Source of the DNA: Mycolicibacterium porcinum
GTDB lineage: Bacteria > Actinomycetota > Actinomycetes > Mycobacteriales > Mycobacteriaceae
Assembly (NCBI GenBank): GCA_002086835.1
Contig: MVIG01000008.1
Location: 1 to 64,000, forward strand
Length of the DNA: 64,000 nt
Reading direction: 5' to 3'
Below the pieces are notes generated by a model. It ran no database searches. It was not told the origin of the DNA and saw nothing but the letters and a program-made list of their open reading frames with translations. The stretch's first letter is position 1; every line of letters starts with the position of its first letter. This document shows positions 30,601-38,557 of the stretch, piece after piece. The position numbers and the translations under genes were made by a program.

Positions 30601-30909
30601 GCCGAAGCACTCCGCGTATTCCTCGATGAAGAAGTCGAACGGATTGATCACCTTGAGATCGGCGATGAGCCCGACGGTGATGGTCAGTGTGCGGGCCCGG
30701 TCCGGGAACACCAAGCGGGCCAGGAAGTTTCCGAAGGCGTCCTGCTGCCAGTTGACGAAGTGGCCGGCCGGCTCGACGGACAGTGAATATGCCTCGATCG
30801 GGGTGCGCGAGTGCGGCGCCGGGCGCAACCGGATGACGTGTGGATGCAGTTCCACCAACCGGTCGAAGGTGTAGCTGGTGCGGTGCTCCAGCGCCACTTT
30901 GATCCCCAT
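27604..30909 (-). CDS. Large transglutaminase-like / DUF2126 protein (Rv2566-like)
   Basis: A 1101-residue protein. The N-terminal transglutaminase-N (1-90) and core domains (about 130-260) have Cys in GIGSCRDSAWLL, His in DLHAWAEAYIP and Asp in GLDPTSG. The remaining 700 residues are DUF2126, with a run such as TGGGNHITLGG and FRYLLPHFLIQD-type segments. The start ATG 30909 (MGIKVALEHRTSYTF) matches family members; six codons upstream to 30927 are open but unneeded. It is the first gene of the four-gene operon. Confidence 0.92.
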   Translation of the reverse strand: MGIKVALEHRTSYTFDRLVELHPHVIRLRPAPHSRTPIEAYSLSVEPAGHFVNWQQDAFGNFLARLVFPDRARTLTITVGLIADLKVINPFDFFIEEYAECFGFEYPKTLLEDLKPYLRPVDEAGEGSGPGDLAKAWVSNFTVPPGTRTIDYLVALNRAVNADVGYSVRMEPGVQTPDVTLRTGIGSCRDSAWLLVSILRQLGLAARFVSGYLVQLASDVEALDGPSGPAADFTDLHAWAEAYIPGAGWIGLDPTSGLFAGEGHIPLSATPHPESAAPITGATGPCESTLEFSNVVTRIHEDPRVTLPYTDEAWTAITKLGAEVDQRLADGDVRLTVGGEPTFVSIDNQVDPEWTTDADGAHKRERASALAARLKAAWAPAGLVQRSEGKWYPGEPLPRWQIGLYWRTDGQPLWNDAALLADPWSGEVPALADDAGQRVLAAIAAAFGLPAGQVRPAYEDPLSRLVATVRQPAGEPVAADDDLADDTPDARAALLARLDASVDQPAAYVLPLHRRADGSGWASADWRLRRGRIVLVDGDSPAGLRLPLDAISWHPPRPAYDADPLGGGAETRADPDEATLEPADDAPTTALVAEIRSGYLYIYLPPTEELDDFVDLVARIESAAANLGTPVVIEGYGPPPDARIASMSITPDPGVIEVNVAPTAGFAEQRQQLETLYEQARQARLSTESFDVDGTHSGTGGGNHITLGGVTPADSPLLRRPDLLVSLLTYWQRHPSLSYLFAGRFIGPTSQAPRVDEGRPEALYELEIAFAEIARLTAAGGSSQAWVVDRALRHLLTDLTGNTHRAEFCIDKLYSPDSARGRLGLLELRGFEMPPHFQMAMVQSLLVRALVARFWAEPLRAPLIRHGANLHGRYLLPHFLIQDIAQVAADLRAHGINFDTSWLDPFTEFRFPRVGTAVYDGVEIELRGAIEPWNVLGEESTGGGTARYVDSSVERVQVRLVGADRQRYLVTANGHPIPLLATDNPDIQVGGVRFRAWQPPSALHPTITVDSPLRFELVDCATGQSKGGCTYHVAHPGGRAYDTPPVNAVEAESRRGRRFEATGFTPGTIDMADLREKQARQSTDLGAPGILDLRRVRTVLN

Positions 30910-31054
30910 CTGCAAATCCCACCACACGGCGAACTCCCCCGCACTGCGTGCGACCGGCGGCCCGGAACGACACGCCCGGATTCGGCCGGATTCGGTCAGC
31001 GCTGGTTGAATTCAGCGGTGAACCAACTGGCGTGAAGGGATGTGGCCGCCCACG

Positions 31055-31780
31055 ATGTGGAGCACCGTGCTGGTGATGGCCGCCGTGGCGGCAATCGACC
31101 CCCTCAGAATCGGGGTCGTTGCCTTCATGCTGTCGCGCTCACGGCCGGTGCGATTGCTGCTCCCCTTCTTCCTCTTCGCCTTCACCGCCAATGTCGCGGT
31201 GGGTGCGGCGGTGGTGTTCGTGTTCAAGAACGTCACCGGCGACAGCGGCCGCACCATGTCTCCTGGCCTGGAGCTCGGCGTCGGCGCCGTGGCGCTGGTG
31301 ATCGCGGTCTTGTCCATCACAGGTGTCCTCGAACACCTGGTCAACCGGGTGCGGGCCCGCCGGAGCGTGCCGGCGGCCGTGGGCGACGGCGCCGACGCAC
31401 CCGTCGTCGACACCGCCCCGGGACTGTCCAAGCTGCCGGGCGGGCTGCAGGCCGCGTTGCGTGGCGAGGCGCCGTGGGCAGCCGGACTGCTGGGTCTGAT
31501 CAACGGCTTTCCCACCCCGTACTACCTGGCCGCGATGGCGGCCGCCCTGACCTCGGGTGCCGCGGTGACCGAGCAGATGGCCGCGATGGTCGTTTTCAAC
31601 CTGGTCGGATTCCTCGCCGCCATCATTCCGATCATCAGCTTCTGGGTGTCGCCGGCGGCCACCCGTTCCGCCGTCGAACGCGTCTACCAGTGGATGGGAA
31701 TCCACCATCGGCTCGTGGTGGCCGTGATCGCCGGCGCGGTCGGCGTGTACTTCCTGGCGATGGGCATCAGCCACCTGTGA
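31055..31780 (+). CDS. GAP-family (Sap-like) polytopic membrane protein
   Basis: A 241-residue protein with six predicted transmembrane helices, beginning MWSTVLVMAAVAAIDPLRIG and containing the family GLINGFPTPYYLAAMAAAL stretch. In M. tuberculosis the Sap protein of this family helps export sulfolipid-1, and others sit near glycopeptidolipid genes. Here no lipid genes adjoin. ATG 31040 is an alternative start. The end overlaps the convergent DUF389 gene by 14 bases. Confidence 0.8.
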   Translation: MWSTVLVMAAVAAIDPLRIGVVAFMLSRSRPVRLLLPFFLFAFTANVAVGAAVVFVFKNVTGDSGRTMSPGLELGVGAVALVIAVLSITGVLEHLVNRVRARRSVPAAVGDGADAPVVDTAPGLSKLPGGLQAALRGEAPWAAGLLGLINGFPTPYYLAAMAAALTSGAAVTEQMAAMVVFNLVGFLAAIIPIISFWVSPAATRSAVERVYQWMGIHHRLVVAVIAGAVGVYFLAMGISHL

Positions 31781-32696
31781 CGGCGCGGCGTACCGTCGCG
31801 CGACGGTAGACCGCGAGCGTCAGCACCCCGGCCATGGTGATACCCAGCAGGTTCACCAGCAACTGCAGCACGGAGTTGGCGGCGACGCCCCAGTCCCCCA
31901 CGGTGGCGGCCACCACTGCGAAACCGGCTGCGGGGACGGTGGTCACCGAGATGAAGACACCCACCAGCGCCTCGGATTTCGACGACACCAGCGACAGCAT
32001 CCCGGCAGCGCCGGCCAGCAGCGCGACCACGAACGAGAAGGGTCCCACCTGGAAGATGAAGTCGACTTCGGTGAGTTCACTGAAGGTGGTCAGCTGCACC
32101 CAGCCCAGCGCCTCGAAGCCCAGCGTGGCGACCGCGGTGACGACCATGGCCAACGGGAAACCGACCAGCAGCGCTGCGCCGGCCCGCCGTGCCAGCGACA
32201 TCCGGCGCTGCACCAGCGCGACGGCGAGGGCGGCCAGCGGGCCGAACTCCGGTCCCACCACCATCGCCCCGACCACGGTGATGGCCGAATCGGTCACCAC
32301 GCCGATGGCGGCCAGCAGGCACGCGATGCACAGGAACATCAGGTACGTGACGCTGAGGCTGGACTCCTCGCGGGTCCGCGACACCAGCTCGTCCCAGATC
32401 ACGGCGTCGGCACCGTCACCGCCCGCGACATCCTCCGCGTGGTACGCGGCACTCGACAGCACGGTGTCGAGTGGTTCGAGGGTGATCGCTCCGTAGTGTT
32501 GTACGTCAAGGGATTTCAGTCGCTGAACGACGTCGTCGGCCGCTTCTCTGGCGACATCGGCGGTGATTTGGTCACCGGCGGGGTCGACCGCGGCGCCGGG
32601 CAACAACACGACGTGGGCGACACCGGGCTGCCCCTCCAGCACATGAAGAATCGGCTCACGCAGATCGGCCGGCGCGAGGACGCGTAGATGCAGCAC
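31767..32696 (-). CDS. DUF389 membrane protein
   Basis: A 309-residue protein with a soluble N-terminal ferredoxin-like domain (about 1-80, MLHLRVLAPADLREPIL) and six transmembrane helices. Typical segments are SITVVGAMVVGPEFGPLAALAVALVQRR and a C-terminal AVYRRATVRRAV. The function of the family is unknown. It stands alone, 100 bases from the HxlR gene's end. Confidence 0.88.
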   Translation of the reverse strand: MLHLRVLAPADLREPILHVLEGQPGVAHVVLLPGAAVDPAGDQITADVAREAADDVVQRLKSLDVQHYGAITLEPLDTVLSSAAYHAEDVAGGDGADAVIWDELVSRTREESSLSVTYLMFLCIACLLAAIGVVTDSAITVVGAMVVGPEFGPLAALAVALVQRRMSLARRAGAALLVGFPLAMVVTAVATLGFEALGWVQLTTFSELTEVDFIFQVGPFSFVVALLAGAAGMLSLVSSKSEALVGVFISVTTVPAAGFAVVAATVGDWGVAANSVLQLLVNLLGITMAGVLTLAVYRRATVRRAVTGG

Positions 32697-32795
32697 GGGC
32701 CGAGACTAGCGTTCCGTGGCCGGCGCCGGTCTGGCCGACGTTGACTCGGAACTGGCGCGGCAGGTGTGCGAGTAGCGGTGTGCGTGGATTCAAAG

Positions 32796-33254
32796 TCAAC
32801 GCTCGTAACGGACGACGAGCTCCTCGGGCGGCACCTGGTGTCCTTCCTCACAACGGATTTCGACGCCGGCCAGGGCGCCGCACCCGTCATGCGCGAGCCG
32901 CAGGCCCGTGTCGCCGAGGTGTTTGCGCCCCCACTCGAACATCGCCCACACCACCGGCATGAAGTCGGTTCCGGATTCGGTCAGTACGTATTCGTCGCGT
33001 TCACGCTGGCCGGGTTCGCGATACGGCCGCTTTGCCAGCAGCCCGGCCGCCACGAGGTCAGACAGCCGTGCCGAGGTTGCCGCCTTGGTGATTCCGACCC
33101 GGCGGGCGAAGTCGTCGAATCTGGTGGTGCCGTAGAAGGCCTCGCGCATGATCAGCATCGCCGACTTGGTGCCGGCGAACGCCATGGTCCTCTCGATCGG
33201 GCAATGGCCCACCGCCGACCAACTGTCGCGGTCGGCCAGCTTGCCCTGCAGCAT
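32796..33254 (-). CDS. HxlR-family winged-helix regulator
   Basis: A 152-residue DNA-binding protein with CPIERTMAFAGTKSAMLIMREAFYGTTRFDDFARRVGI and the winged helix KAATSARLSDLVAAGLLAKRPYRE. The C-terminal 40 residues carry two cysteines (HDGCGALAG...RCEEGH) that could bind metal or sense redox. The start at ATG 33254 matches the usual M-L-x-G-x-L beginning; ATG 33275 is also possible. It is divergent from a thiolase, with a strong dyad between them. Confidence 0.88.
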   Translation of the reverse strand: MLQGKLADRDSWSAVGHCPIERTMAFAGTKSAMLIMREAFYGTTRFDDFARRVGITKAATSARLSDLVAAGLLAKRPYREPGQRERDEYVLTESGTDFMPVVWAMFEWGRKHLGDTGLRLAHDGCGALAGVEIRCEEGHQVPPEELVVRYER

Positions 33255-33291
33255 TCCCACGGAATCAAACCCCATCCCTGAGTTGTTCTAA

Positions 33292-33319
33292 CTATACCCA
33301 GGTGCTATACCTGGGTAGT
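33292..33319. promoter_or_regulatory. Dyad operator between HxlR and thiolase genes
   Basis: CCCAGGT (33297-33303) and ACCTGGG (33309-33315) form a perfect 7-bp inverted repeat separated by 5 bases, extended by flanking CTA/TAG. A TATAG -10-like element for hxlR lies inside it. It is the obvious site for autoregulation and thiolase control. Confidence 0.65.
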
Positions 33320-33356
33320 CATCACAATACTCAGCGTGGAGCATCAGGAGGCCAAG

Positions 33357-34544
33357 ATGACCGGATATGCAGACCGGGACGCAGTCATCGTCGGAGCGGT
33401 CCGGACCCCGATCGGCAAAGGCAAGGCCAACGGCGCACTGCACGGCGTACTGCCGGCGGATCTGCTGGCCCACAGCCTGCGAGAGCTGATCACCCGCACC
33501 GGTGTCGATCCGGGACTCGTCGACGACGTCATCGCGGGCGCCGTGACCCAGGTCGGCGACCAGGCCGTCAACATCGCGCGCAACGCCCTGCTGGGCGCGG
33601 GCTTCCCGGAGACGGTCCCCGGGACCACCGTGGACCGCCAGTGCGGCAGCAGCCAGCAGGCGATCAGCTTCGCGGCCCAGGGCGTGCTGGCCGGGGCCTA
33701 CGACATCGTCATCGCCGCGGGCGTGGAGTCCATGTCACGCGTGCCGATGGGCAGCTCGGTGTTGCCGGGCAGCGATCCGTTCGGCCTCGCCTTCGCCGAG
33801 CGTTACTCCGAAGGCCTTGTCCCGCAAGGCATCAGCGCCGAGTTGATCGCGGCGAAATGGGGCTTCTCGCGGGCTCAGCTCGATGAGTTCTCCGCAGGAA
33901 GCCACGAAAAGGCCGCCCGGGCAACCAAAGACGGCTTGTTCGACGCCGAACTCGCCCCTGTTGCCGGGTTGAGCACCGACGAGATCATCCGGCCCGGAAC
34001 GACGGTCGATACTCTGTCCGGGCTGAAGCCTGCGTTCTACAACGAGGCGTATGCCGCCCGCTTCCCGCAGATCAACTGGGAGATCACCCCGGGTAACTCG
34101 TCGCCGCTGTCCGACGGCAGCGCGGCGGTGATGATCACCAGCGGTGCGACGGCCAGGAAGCTGGGTCTGAGCCCGCTCGCGCGGATTCATACCACCACCG
34201 TCGTGGGATCCGATCCGCTGTACATGCTGACCGGTGTCATCCCGGCCACCGAAAAGGTATTGGCGCGTGCGGGTCTGACACTGTCGGACATCGACCTGTT
34301 CGAGGTCAACGAGGCGTTCGCGCCGGTGGTGCTGGCCTGGGCCCACGACACCGGCGCCGATCTGGGCAAGACGAACGTCAATGGTGGCGCGATCGCGATC
34401 GGGCATCCGCTGGGCGCCAGCGGGGCCCGCATCATGACGACCCTGGTCAATGCGCTCCAGCAGCGCGGCGGCCGTTATGGCCTGCAGACGATGTGTGAGG
34501 GCGGCGGTATGGCCAACGCCACCATCATCGAGCGGCTGGGCTGA
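33357..34544 (+). CDS. Acetyl-CoA acetyltransferase (thiolase)
   Basis: A 395-residue thiolase. The acyl-accepting Cys is in VDRQCGSSQQAISFAAQ, the His in NVNGGAIAIGHPLGASGAR and the second Cys in LQTMCEGGGMANA. The lengths and order are those of degradative or biosynthetic thiolases; chain-length preference cannot be told. ATG 33357 is supported by AGGAGG at 33346-33352. Controlled by the divergent HxlR. A hairpin follows the stop. Confidence 0.93.
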   Translation: MTGYADRDAVIVGAVRTPIGKGKANGALHGVLPADLLAHSLRELITRTGVDPGLVDDVIAGAVTQVGDQAVNIARNALLGAGFPETVPGTTVDRQCGSSQQAISFAAQGVLAGAYDIVIAAGVESMSRVPMGSSVLPGSDPFGLAFAERYSEGLVPQGISAELIAAKWGFSRAQLDEFSAGSHEKAARATKDGLFDAELAPVAGLSTDEIIRPGTTVDTLSGLKPAFYNEAYAARFPQINWEITPGNSSPLSDGSAAVMITSGATARKLGLSPLARIHTTTVVGSDPLYMLTGVIPATEKVLARAGLTLSDIDLFEVNEAFAPVVLAWAHDTGADLGKTNVNGGAIAIGHPLGASGARIMTTLVNALQQRGGRYGLQTMCEGGGMANATIIERLG

Positions 34545-34552
34545 CCCAGGCC

Positions 34553-34591
34553 GAAGCCGCATTCCGGCAGGCGCTGCTGGAATGCGGCTTC
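34553..34591. terminator. 13-bp perfect hairpin between convergent genes
   Basis: GAAGCCGCATTCC (34553-34565) and GGAATGCGGCTTC (34579-34591) form a perfect 13-bp stem with a 13-base loop between the thiolase and Ddn-like genes, so it can end transcription from both sides. Confidence 0.7.
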
Positions 34592-34610
34592 CAGCGGGAT
34601 GTGACTGTGG

Positions 34611-35072
34611 CTAGGTGCGGATGATCTCGAACAACGGGATCGCCCGCGTGGTGTTGGCCTGATATTCGGCGAACACGGGTGCGGCCTCGGTGATCTTCGG
34701 ATATGCCGCGTCCCGCTCGGCATCCGGCAGTTCCCGGGCGGTGGCGTCGTAGGACTCGGTGCCCACCTCGATGCGCACCTTCGGATTCGCCCGCAGGTTG
34801 TGCACCCACGCGGGATCCTTGGGCGCACCCGCGTACGACCCCACGATCAGCATCTTGCCGTCGACGGTCAGATAGGCCAGCGGTGAGAGCCGCGGCTGGC
34901 CCGACTTCGCGCCGGTGGTGTGCAGCAACAGCAGGTCGGCCCCTTCGAACGGCCCGCCCACCTTGCCGCCGTTGGCCCGGAATTCCTCGACCACATTGCG
35001 GTTGAAATCACCGAGGGCCGCGGCGTCCGCGACCAGCTCACCCTTGTCGAAGTCAGGATCGATATCGCTCAT
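34611..35072 (-). CDS. Deazaflavin (F420)-dependent nitroreductase-family protein (Ddn-like)
   Basis: A 153-residue split-beta-barrel protein. It shows [22 protein letters not shown], the F420-binding region of the family, and [19 protein letters not shown]. tuberculosis Ddn activates nitroimidazoles; native substrates are thought to be quinones. Its start overlaps the aspS stop as ATGA, so it is cotranscribed with aspS. Confidence 0.9.
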   Translation of the reverse strand: MSDIDPDFDKGELVADAAALGDFNRNVVEEFRANGGKVGGPFEGADLLLLHTTGAKSGQPRLSPLAYLTVDGKMLIVGSYAGAPKDPAWVHNLRANPKVRIEVGTESYDATARELPDAERDAAYPKITEAAPVFAEYQANTTRAIPLFEIIRT

Positions 35073-36844
35073 GACTTCTTGAGCTCCTCGGGCTTGGCGT
35101 CTATTCCCGACTCCTTGCGCTGCTGCGGGGTGATCGGCGCGGGCGCATCGGTCAGCGGGTCCACGCCGCCACCGGACTTGGGGAACGCGATGACCTCGCG
35201 GATCGAATCCACCCCGGCCAGCAGCGCGGTGATGCGGTCCCAGCCGAAGGCGATACCACCGTGCGGCGGGGCACCGAAGGCGAAGGCGTCCAACAGGAAT
35301 CCGAACTTGTCCTGGGCCTCGTCGTGGTCGATGCCCATCATCGCGAACACCCGCTCCTGGATGTCGCGCCGGTGGATACGGATCGAGCCGCCACCGATCT
35401 CGTTGCCGTTGCAGACGATGTCGTAGGCATCGGACAGCGCGTTGCCCGGGTCCGAGTCGAAGGTGCCCTCCGATTCGGGCTTGGGCGCGGTGAAGGCGTG
35501 GTGCACGGCCGTCCAGGCGCCCGAGCCCACCGCGACGTCGCCCGAGGCGGTGGCCACATCGGCGGGCTCGAACATCGGGAAGTCCACCACCCAGGTGAAC
35601 GCCCAGGCGGCCGGATCGATCAGGTCAAGGCGCTTGGCGATCTCGATGCGGGTGGCGCCCAGCAGCGCCCGCGCCGTCCGGGCCGGACCCGCCGCGAAGA
35701 ACACGCAGTCGCCGGGCTTGGCGCCGACGTGGGCGGCCAGCCCGTCGCGCTCGGCGTCGGTCAGGTTCTTGGCCACGGGGCCGCCCAACGAGCCGTCCTC
35801 GGCGACCAGTACATACGCCAGCCCCTTGTGGCCACGCTGCTTGGCGAACTCCTGCCAGCCGTCGAGCGTGCGCCGCGGCTGTGACGCGCCGCCCTCCATC
35901 ACGACGGCGCCCACGTACGGCGCCTGGAACACCCGGAACGGGGTGTCCTTGAAGTACTCCGTACATTCGATCAACTCGACGCCGAACCGCAGGTCGGGCT
36001 TGTCGGAACCGAAGCGTCGCATCGCGTCGGCGTAGCTGATCCGCGGCAACGGCAGCGGCAGCTCGTAGCCGATCGTCGACCAGACCGCCCTCAGCACCTG
36101 CTCGGCGATCGCCATCACGTCGTCGGCGTCGACGAAGCTGAGCTCCATGTCCAGCTGGGTGAATTCCGGCTGGCGGTCGGCCCGGAAGTCCTCATCGCGG
36201 TAGCAGCGCGCGATCTGGTAGTAGCGCTCCATGCCCGCGACCATGAGCAGCTGCTTGAACAGCTGCGGGCTCTGCGGCAGCGCATAGAACGAGCCGGGCT
36301 GCAGACGTGCGGGCACCAGGAAGTCGCGCGCGCCCTCCGGGGTCGAGCGAGTGAGCGTCGGGGTTTCGATCTCGACGAAGTCATGCTCGGCCAGCACGCC
36401 ACGGGCGGCCGCATTCACCTTGGAGCGCAACCGGATTGCGTTGCCCGGGCCCTCACGGCGCAGGTCCAGGTAGCGGTACTTGAGCCGAGCTTCCTCGCCT
36501 GCGGTCTCATCGAGCTGGAACGGCAGCGGGGCGCTCTCGGACAGCACGGTCAGCGAGGTGGCGTTCACCTCGATCTTGCCGGTCGGGATCTCGGGGTTCT
36601 CGTTGCCCTCGGGACGGACCTCGACCACCCCGGTGACGGCGATGCAGAACTCGGCGCGCAACCGGTGCGCGGCGGCGAGCACATCGCCTTCGCGGAACAC
36701 CACCTGCGACACGCCAGACGCGTCGCGCAGGTCGATGAAGATGACGCCGCCGTGATCACGGCGACGCGCCACCCATCCCGCCAAGGTGACCGTTTGACCG
36801 GCATCCGCGGCCCGCAATGAACCGGCGGCATGACTGCGCAGCAC
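35069..36844 (-). CDS. aspS: Aspartyl-tRNA synthetase (probably non-discriminating)
   Basis: A 591-residue class IIb synthetase with an N-terminal OB domain ([23 protein letters not shown]), motif 2 ([21 protein letters not shown]), the bacterial insertion and motif 3 ([10 protein letters not shown]). Mycobacterial AspRS acts with GatCAB for tRNA-Asn as well. The position corresponds to Rv2572c. It precedes the Ddn-like gene with a 4-base overlap and is divergent from the panE-like gene. Confidence 0.95.
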   Translation of the reverse strand: MLRSHAAGSLRAADAGQTVTLAGWVARRRDHGGVIFIDLRDASGVSQVVFREGDVLAAAHRLRAEFCIAVTGVVEVRPEGNENPEIPTGKIEVNATSLTVLSESAPLPFQLDETAGEEARLKYRYLDLRREGPGNAIRLRSKVNAAARGVLAEHDFVEIETPTLTRSTPEGARDFLVPARLQPGSFYALPQSPQLFKQLLMVAGMERYYQIARCYRDEDFRADRQPEFTQLDMELSFVDADDVMAIAEQVLRAVWSTIGYELPLPLPRISYADAMRRFGSDKPDLRFGVELIECTEYFKDTPFRVFQAPYVGAVVMEGGASQPRRTLDGWQEFAKQRGHKGLAYVLVAEDGSLGGPVAKNLTDAERDGLAAHVGAKPGDCVFFAAGPARTARALLGATRIEIAKRLDLIDPAAWAFTWVVDFPMFEPADVATASGDVAVGSGAWTAVHHAFTAPKPESEGTFDSDPGNALSDAYDIVCNGNEIGGGSIRIHRRDIQERVFAMMGIDHDEAQDKFGFLLDAFAFGAPPHGGIAFGWDRITALLAGVDSIREVIAFPKSGGGVDPLTDAPAPITPQQRKESGIDAKPEELKKS

Positions 36845-36929
36845 GAAAACTCCTGATTGTCGATCGAGAGAGACGGGTGGTGACGAGTGACCAGTCTAGA
36901 GAGTCGCTCGGCGGCGGTAACTTGGCGAT

Positions 36930-37017
36930 GTGGATGAGCGCTTGCGCGAAGACCGATCGGCTGTGGATGAGCGCTTGCGCGAAGACCGATCGGCTGTGGA
37001 TGAGCGCTTGCGCGAAG
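36930..37017 (+). repeat. 33-bp in-frame tandem repeat at the start of the panE-like gene
   Basis: Two complete 33-bp units (36930-36962, 36963-36995) and a partial third (36996-37017) encode DERLREDRSAV repeats. Every unit begins with GTG GAT GAG CGC, so each offers a start codon in frame. The core GATGAGCGCTTGCGCGAAGA is 17/20 identical to the core of the repeat at 38451. Confidence 0.85.
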
Positions 37018-37925
37018 TCCCGGCAGCACCGAACTCCCCCATCGCCGTCATCGGCCCAGGCGCCATCGGGTCCACTGTCGCCGGACTCCTGCACGCCGCC
37101 GGCCGGCCGGTCCTGCTGTGTGGCCGGACCCCGCGCGACGGCGTCGAGATCCGGCCCGACGACGGAGACCCGATCCGGGTGCCGGGCCCGGTGCGCACCG
37201 ATCCGGCGAGCGTCGACGGACCGCTCACCGTGGTGTTTCTCGCGGTCAAGGACACCCAGAACGCCCAGGCCGCGGCCTGGCTGGACCGGCTGTGCGACGA
37301 GAAAACGGTGGTGTGCGCACTGCAGAACGGCGTCGAGCAGGTCGAGCGGGTCAGCGCGGTCAGCCACCACACCGACGAGGCCCACGTCGTGCCCGCGGCG
37401 GTGTGGATCTCATCGGAGATGCAGCCGGACGGCTGGGTGCGGCTGCGCAGTGAGGCCCGGCTGGTGCTGCCCGACACCCCGGCAGCGGCGATCGTGGCCG
37501 GCGCGCTGCTCGGCACCGCGATCACCGTCGAACTGGATCCCGATTTCCGCACCGCGGCCTGGCGCAAGCTGCTGGTCAACGCCGTGGTCGGGTTCATGGT
37601 GCTGGCCGACCGCCGCGCGGGCATGTTCCGCCGCGACGACGTGGCCGCGCTGGCGCGGCGCTATGTAGCGGAGTGTCTGACGGTGGCCCGGGCCGACGGC
37701 GCCGATCTGGGTGACGAGGTGGTCGACGAGATCGTCGGCATGCTGGCCGCGGCACCCGAGGACCTGACCACCTCGATGCTGACCGACCACCAAGCCGGCC
37801 GACCGCTGGAGTGGGACATCCGCAATGGCGTCATCACCCGTAAGGCCGCCGCACACGGCCTGCACACCCCGATCAGTGACGTGGTGGTCCCACTTCTGGC
37901 CGCGGCCGGCGACGGGCCGGGCTGA
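36930..37925 (+). CDS. 2-dehydropantoate 2-reductase-like protein (Rv2573-like)
   Basis: A 331-residue (or 309 from the third repeat copy) PanE/ApbA-family oxidoreductase. It has the NADP site IAVIGPGAIGSTVAGLLH, KDTQNAQAAAWL, ALQNGVEQVE and the catalytic Lys in AAWRKLLVNAVVG. The C-terminal domain ends HGLHTPISDVVVPLLAAA. The N-terminal 22 residues are two copies of an 11-residue repeat not found in the family as I know it; start codons GTG 36930, 36963 and 36996 are all possible, and 36996 keeps the domain intact. Pantothenate synthesis or another ketoacid reduction is possible. Confidence 0.88.
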   Translation: MDERLREDRSAVDERLREDRSAVDERLREVPAAPNSPIAVIGPGAIGSTVAGLLHAAGRPVLLCGRTPRDGVEIRPDDGDPIRVPGPVRTDPASVDGPLTVVFLAVKDTQNAQAAAWLDRLCDEKTVVCALQNGVEQVERVSAVSHHTDEAHVVPAAVWISSEMQPDGWVRLRSEARLVLPDTPAAAIVAGALLGTAITVELDPDFRTAAWRKLLVNAVVGFMVLADRRAGMFRRDDVAALARRYVAECLTVARADGADLGDEVVDEIVGMLAAAPEDLTTSMLTDHQAGRPLEWDIRNGVITRKAAAHGLHTPISDVVVPLLAAAGDGPG

Positions 37926-37961
37926 CCCGCCACTAGACACTCTGCCCTAGGGTGTCTACCC

Positions 37962-38471
37962 ATGGCCCGGACCTACCAGTGCGAACGCGTCGAGTTGGAC
38001 TTCATCGACCAGGCGCCGTTCCGCTTCGTCAGCACCGTCGACCTCGCCATCACCGCAGAGCAGCTGTTCGAGGTGCTCAGCGATGAGACCTCCTGGCCGC
38101 ACTGGGCCACGGTCATCACCAACGTCGAATGGACCAGCCCCGAACCCCGCGGCGTCGGCACCACCCGCACGGTCACCATGCGCGGGCACATCGTCGGTGA
38201 CGAGGAGTTCCTGGCCTGGGAACCCTTCTCCCGCATGGCTTTCCGGTTCAACACCAGCACCTCGAACGCGATCTCGGCCTTCGCCGAGGACTACCGCGTG
38301 GTGGAGACGGCCGACGGCTGCCACCTCACCTGGGTGATGGCCATGAAGCCGAGCGGGCTGGCCGGACGACTGGGCATGACCATGGGCCGGCCGGTGATGG
38401 CATGGCTGTTCCAGCGGTTCCTGCACAACCTCCGCCGCTATACCGCCGACGAGCGCTCGCGCGAGGAGTAG
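37962..38471 (+). CDS. SRPBCC (polyketide cyclase/START-like) protein, Rv2574-like
   Basis: A 169-residue helix-grip protein (F-R-F-V-S-T-V-D-L-A-I-T-A-E-Q-L-F-E-V-L at the start and WATVITNVEWTSPEPRGVG). It likely binds a hydrophobic ligand; no function known. The last seven codons, DERSREE, and the TAG stop are the first copy of a 32-bp tandem repeat that continues beyond the gene. Confidence 0.82.
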   Translation: MARTYQCERVELDFIDQAPFRFVSTVDLAITAEQLFEVLSDETSWPHWATVITNVEWTSPEPRGVGTTRTVTMRGHIVGDEEFLAWEPFSRMAFRFNTSTSNAISAFAEDYRVVETADGCHLTWVMAMKPSGLAGRLGMTMGRPVMAWLFQRFLHNLRRYTADERSREE

Positions 38472-38537
38472 ACGGCACCGACGAGCGCTCGCGCGAGGAG
38501 TAGACGGCACCGACGAGCGCTCGCGCGAGGAGTAGAC
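38451..38537 (+). repeat. 32-bp tandem repeat carrying the SRPBCC gene stop
   Basis: Cores GAGCGCTCGCGCGAGGAGTAG begin at 38451, 38483 and 38515, spaced exactly 32 bases. The first copy encodes the end of the gene and its TAG; the other two lie after the stop. Reading the same frame in the repeat gives DERSREE-stop, close to DERLRE of the 36.9 kb repeat. Confidence 0.85.
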
Positions 38538-38557
38538 AGCTCAGAGCGGTACGGCCG

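Noticed and set aside
36930..38537. Tandem 32-33 bp repeats considered as CRISPR
   Set aside because: Units are directly adjacent with no unique spacers and there are no cas genes; they are in or at the ends of coding regions.
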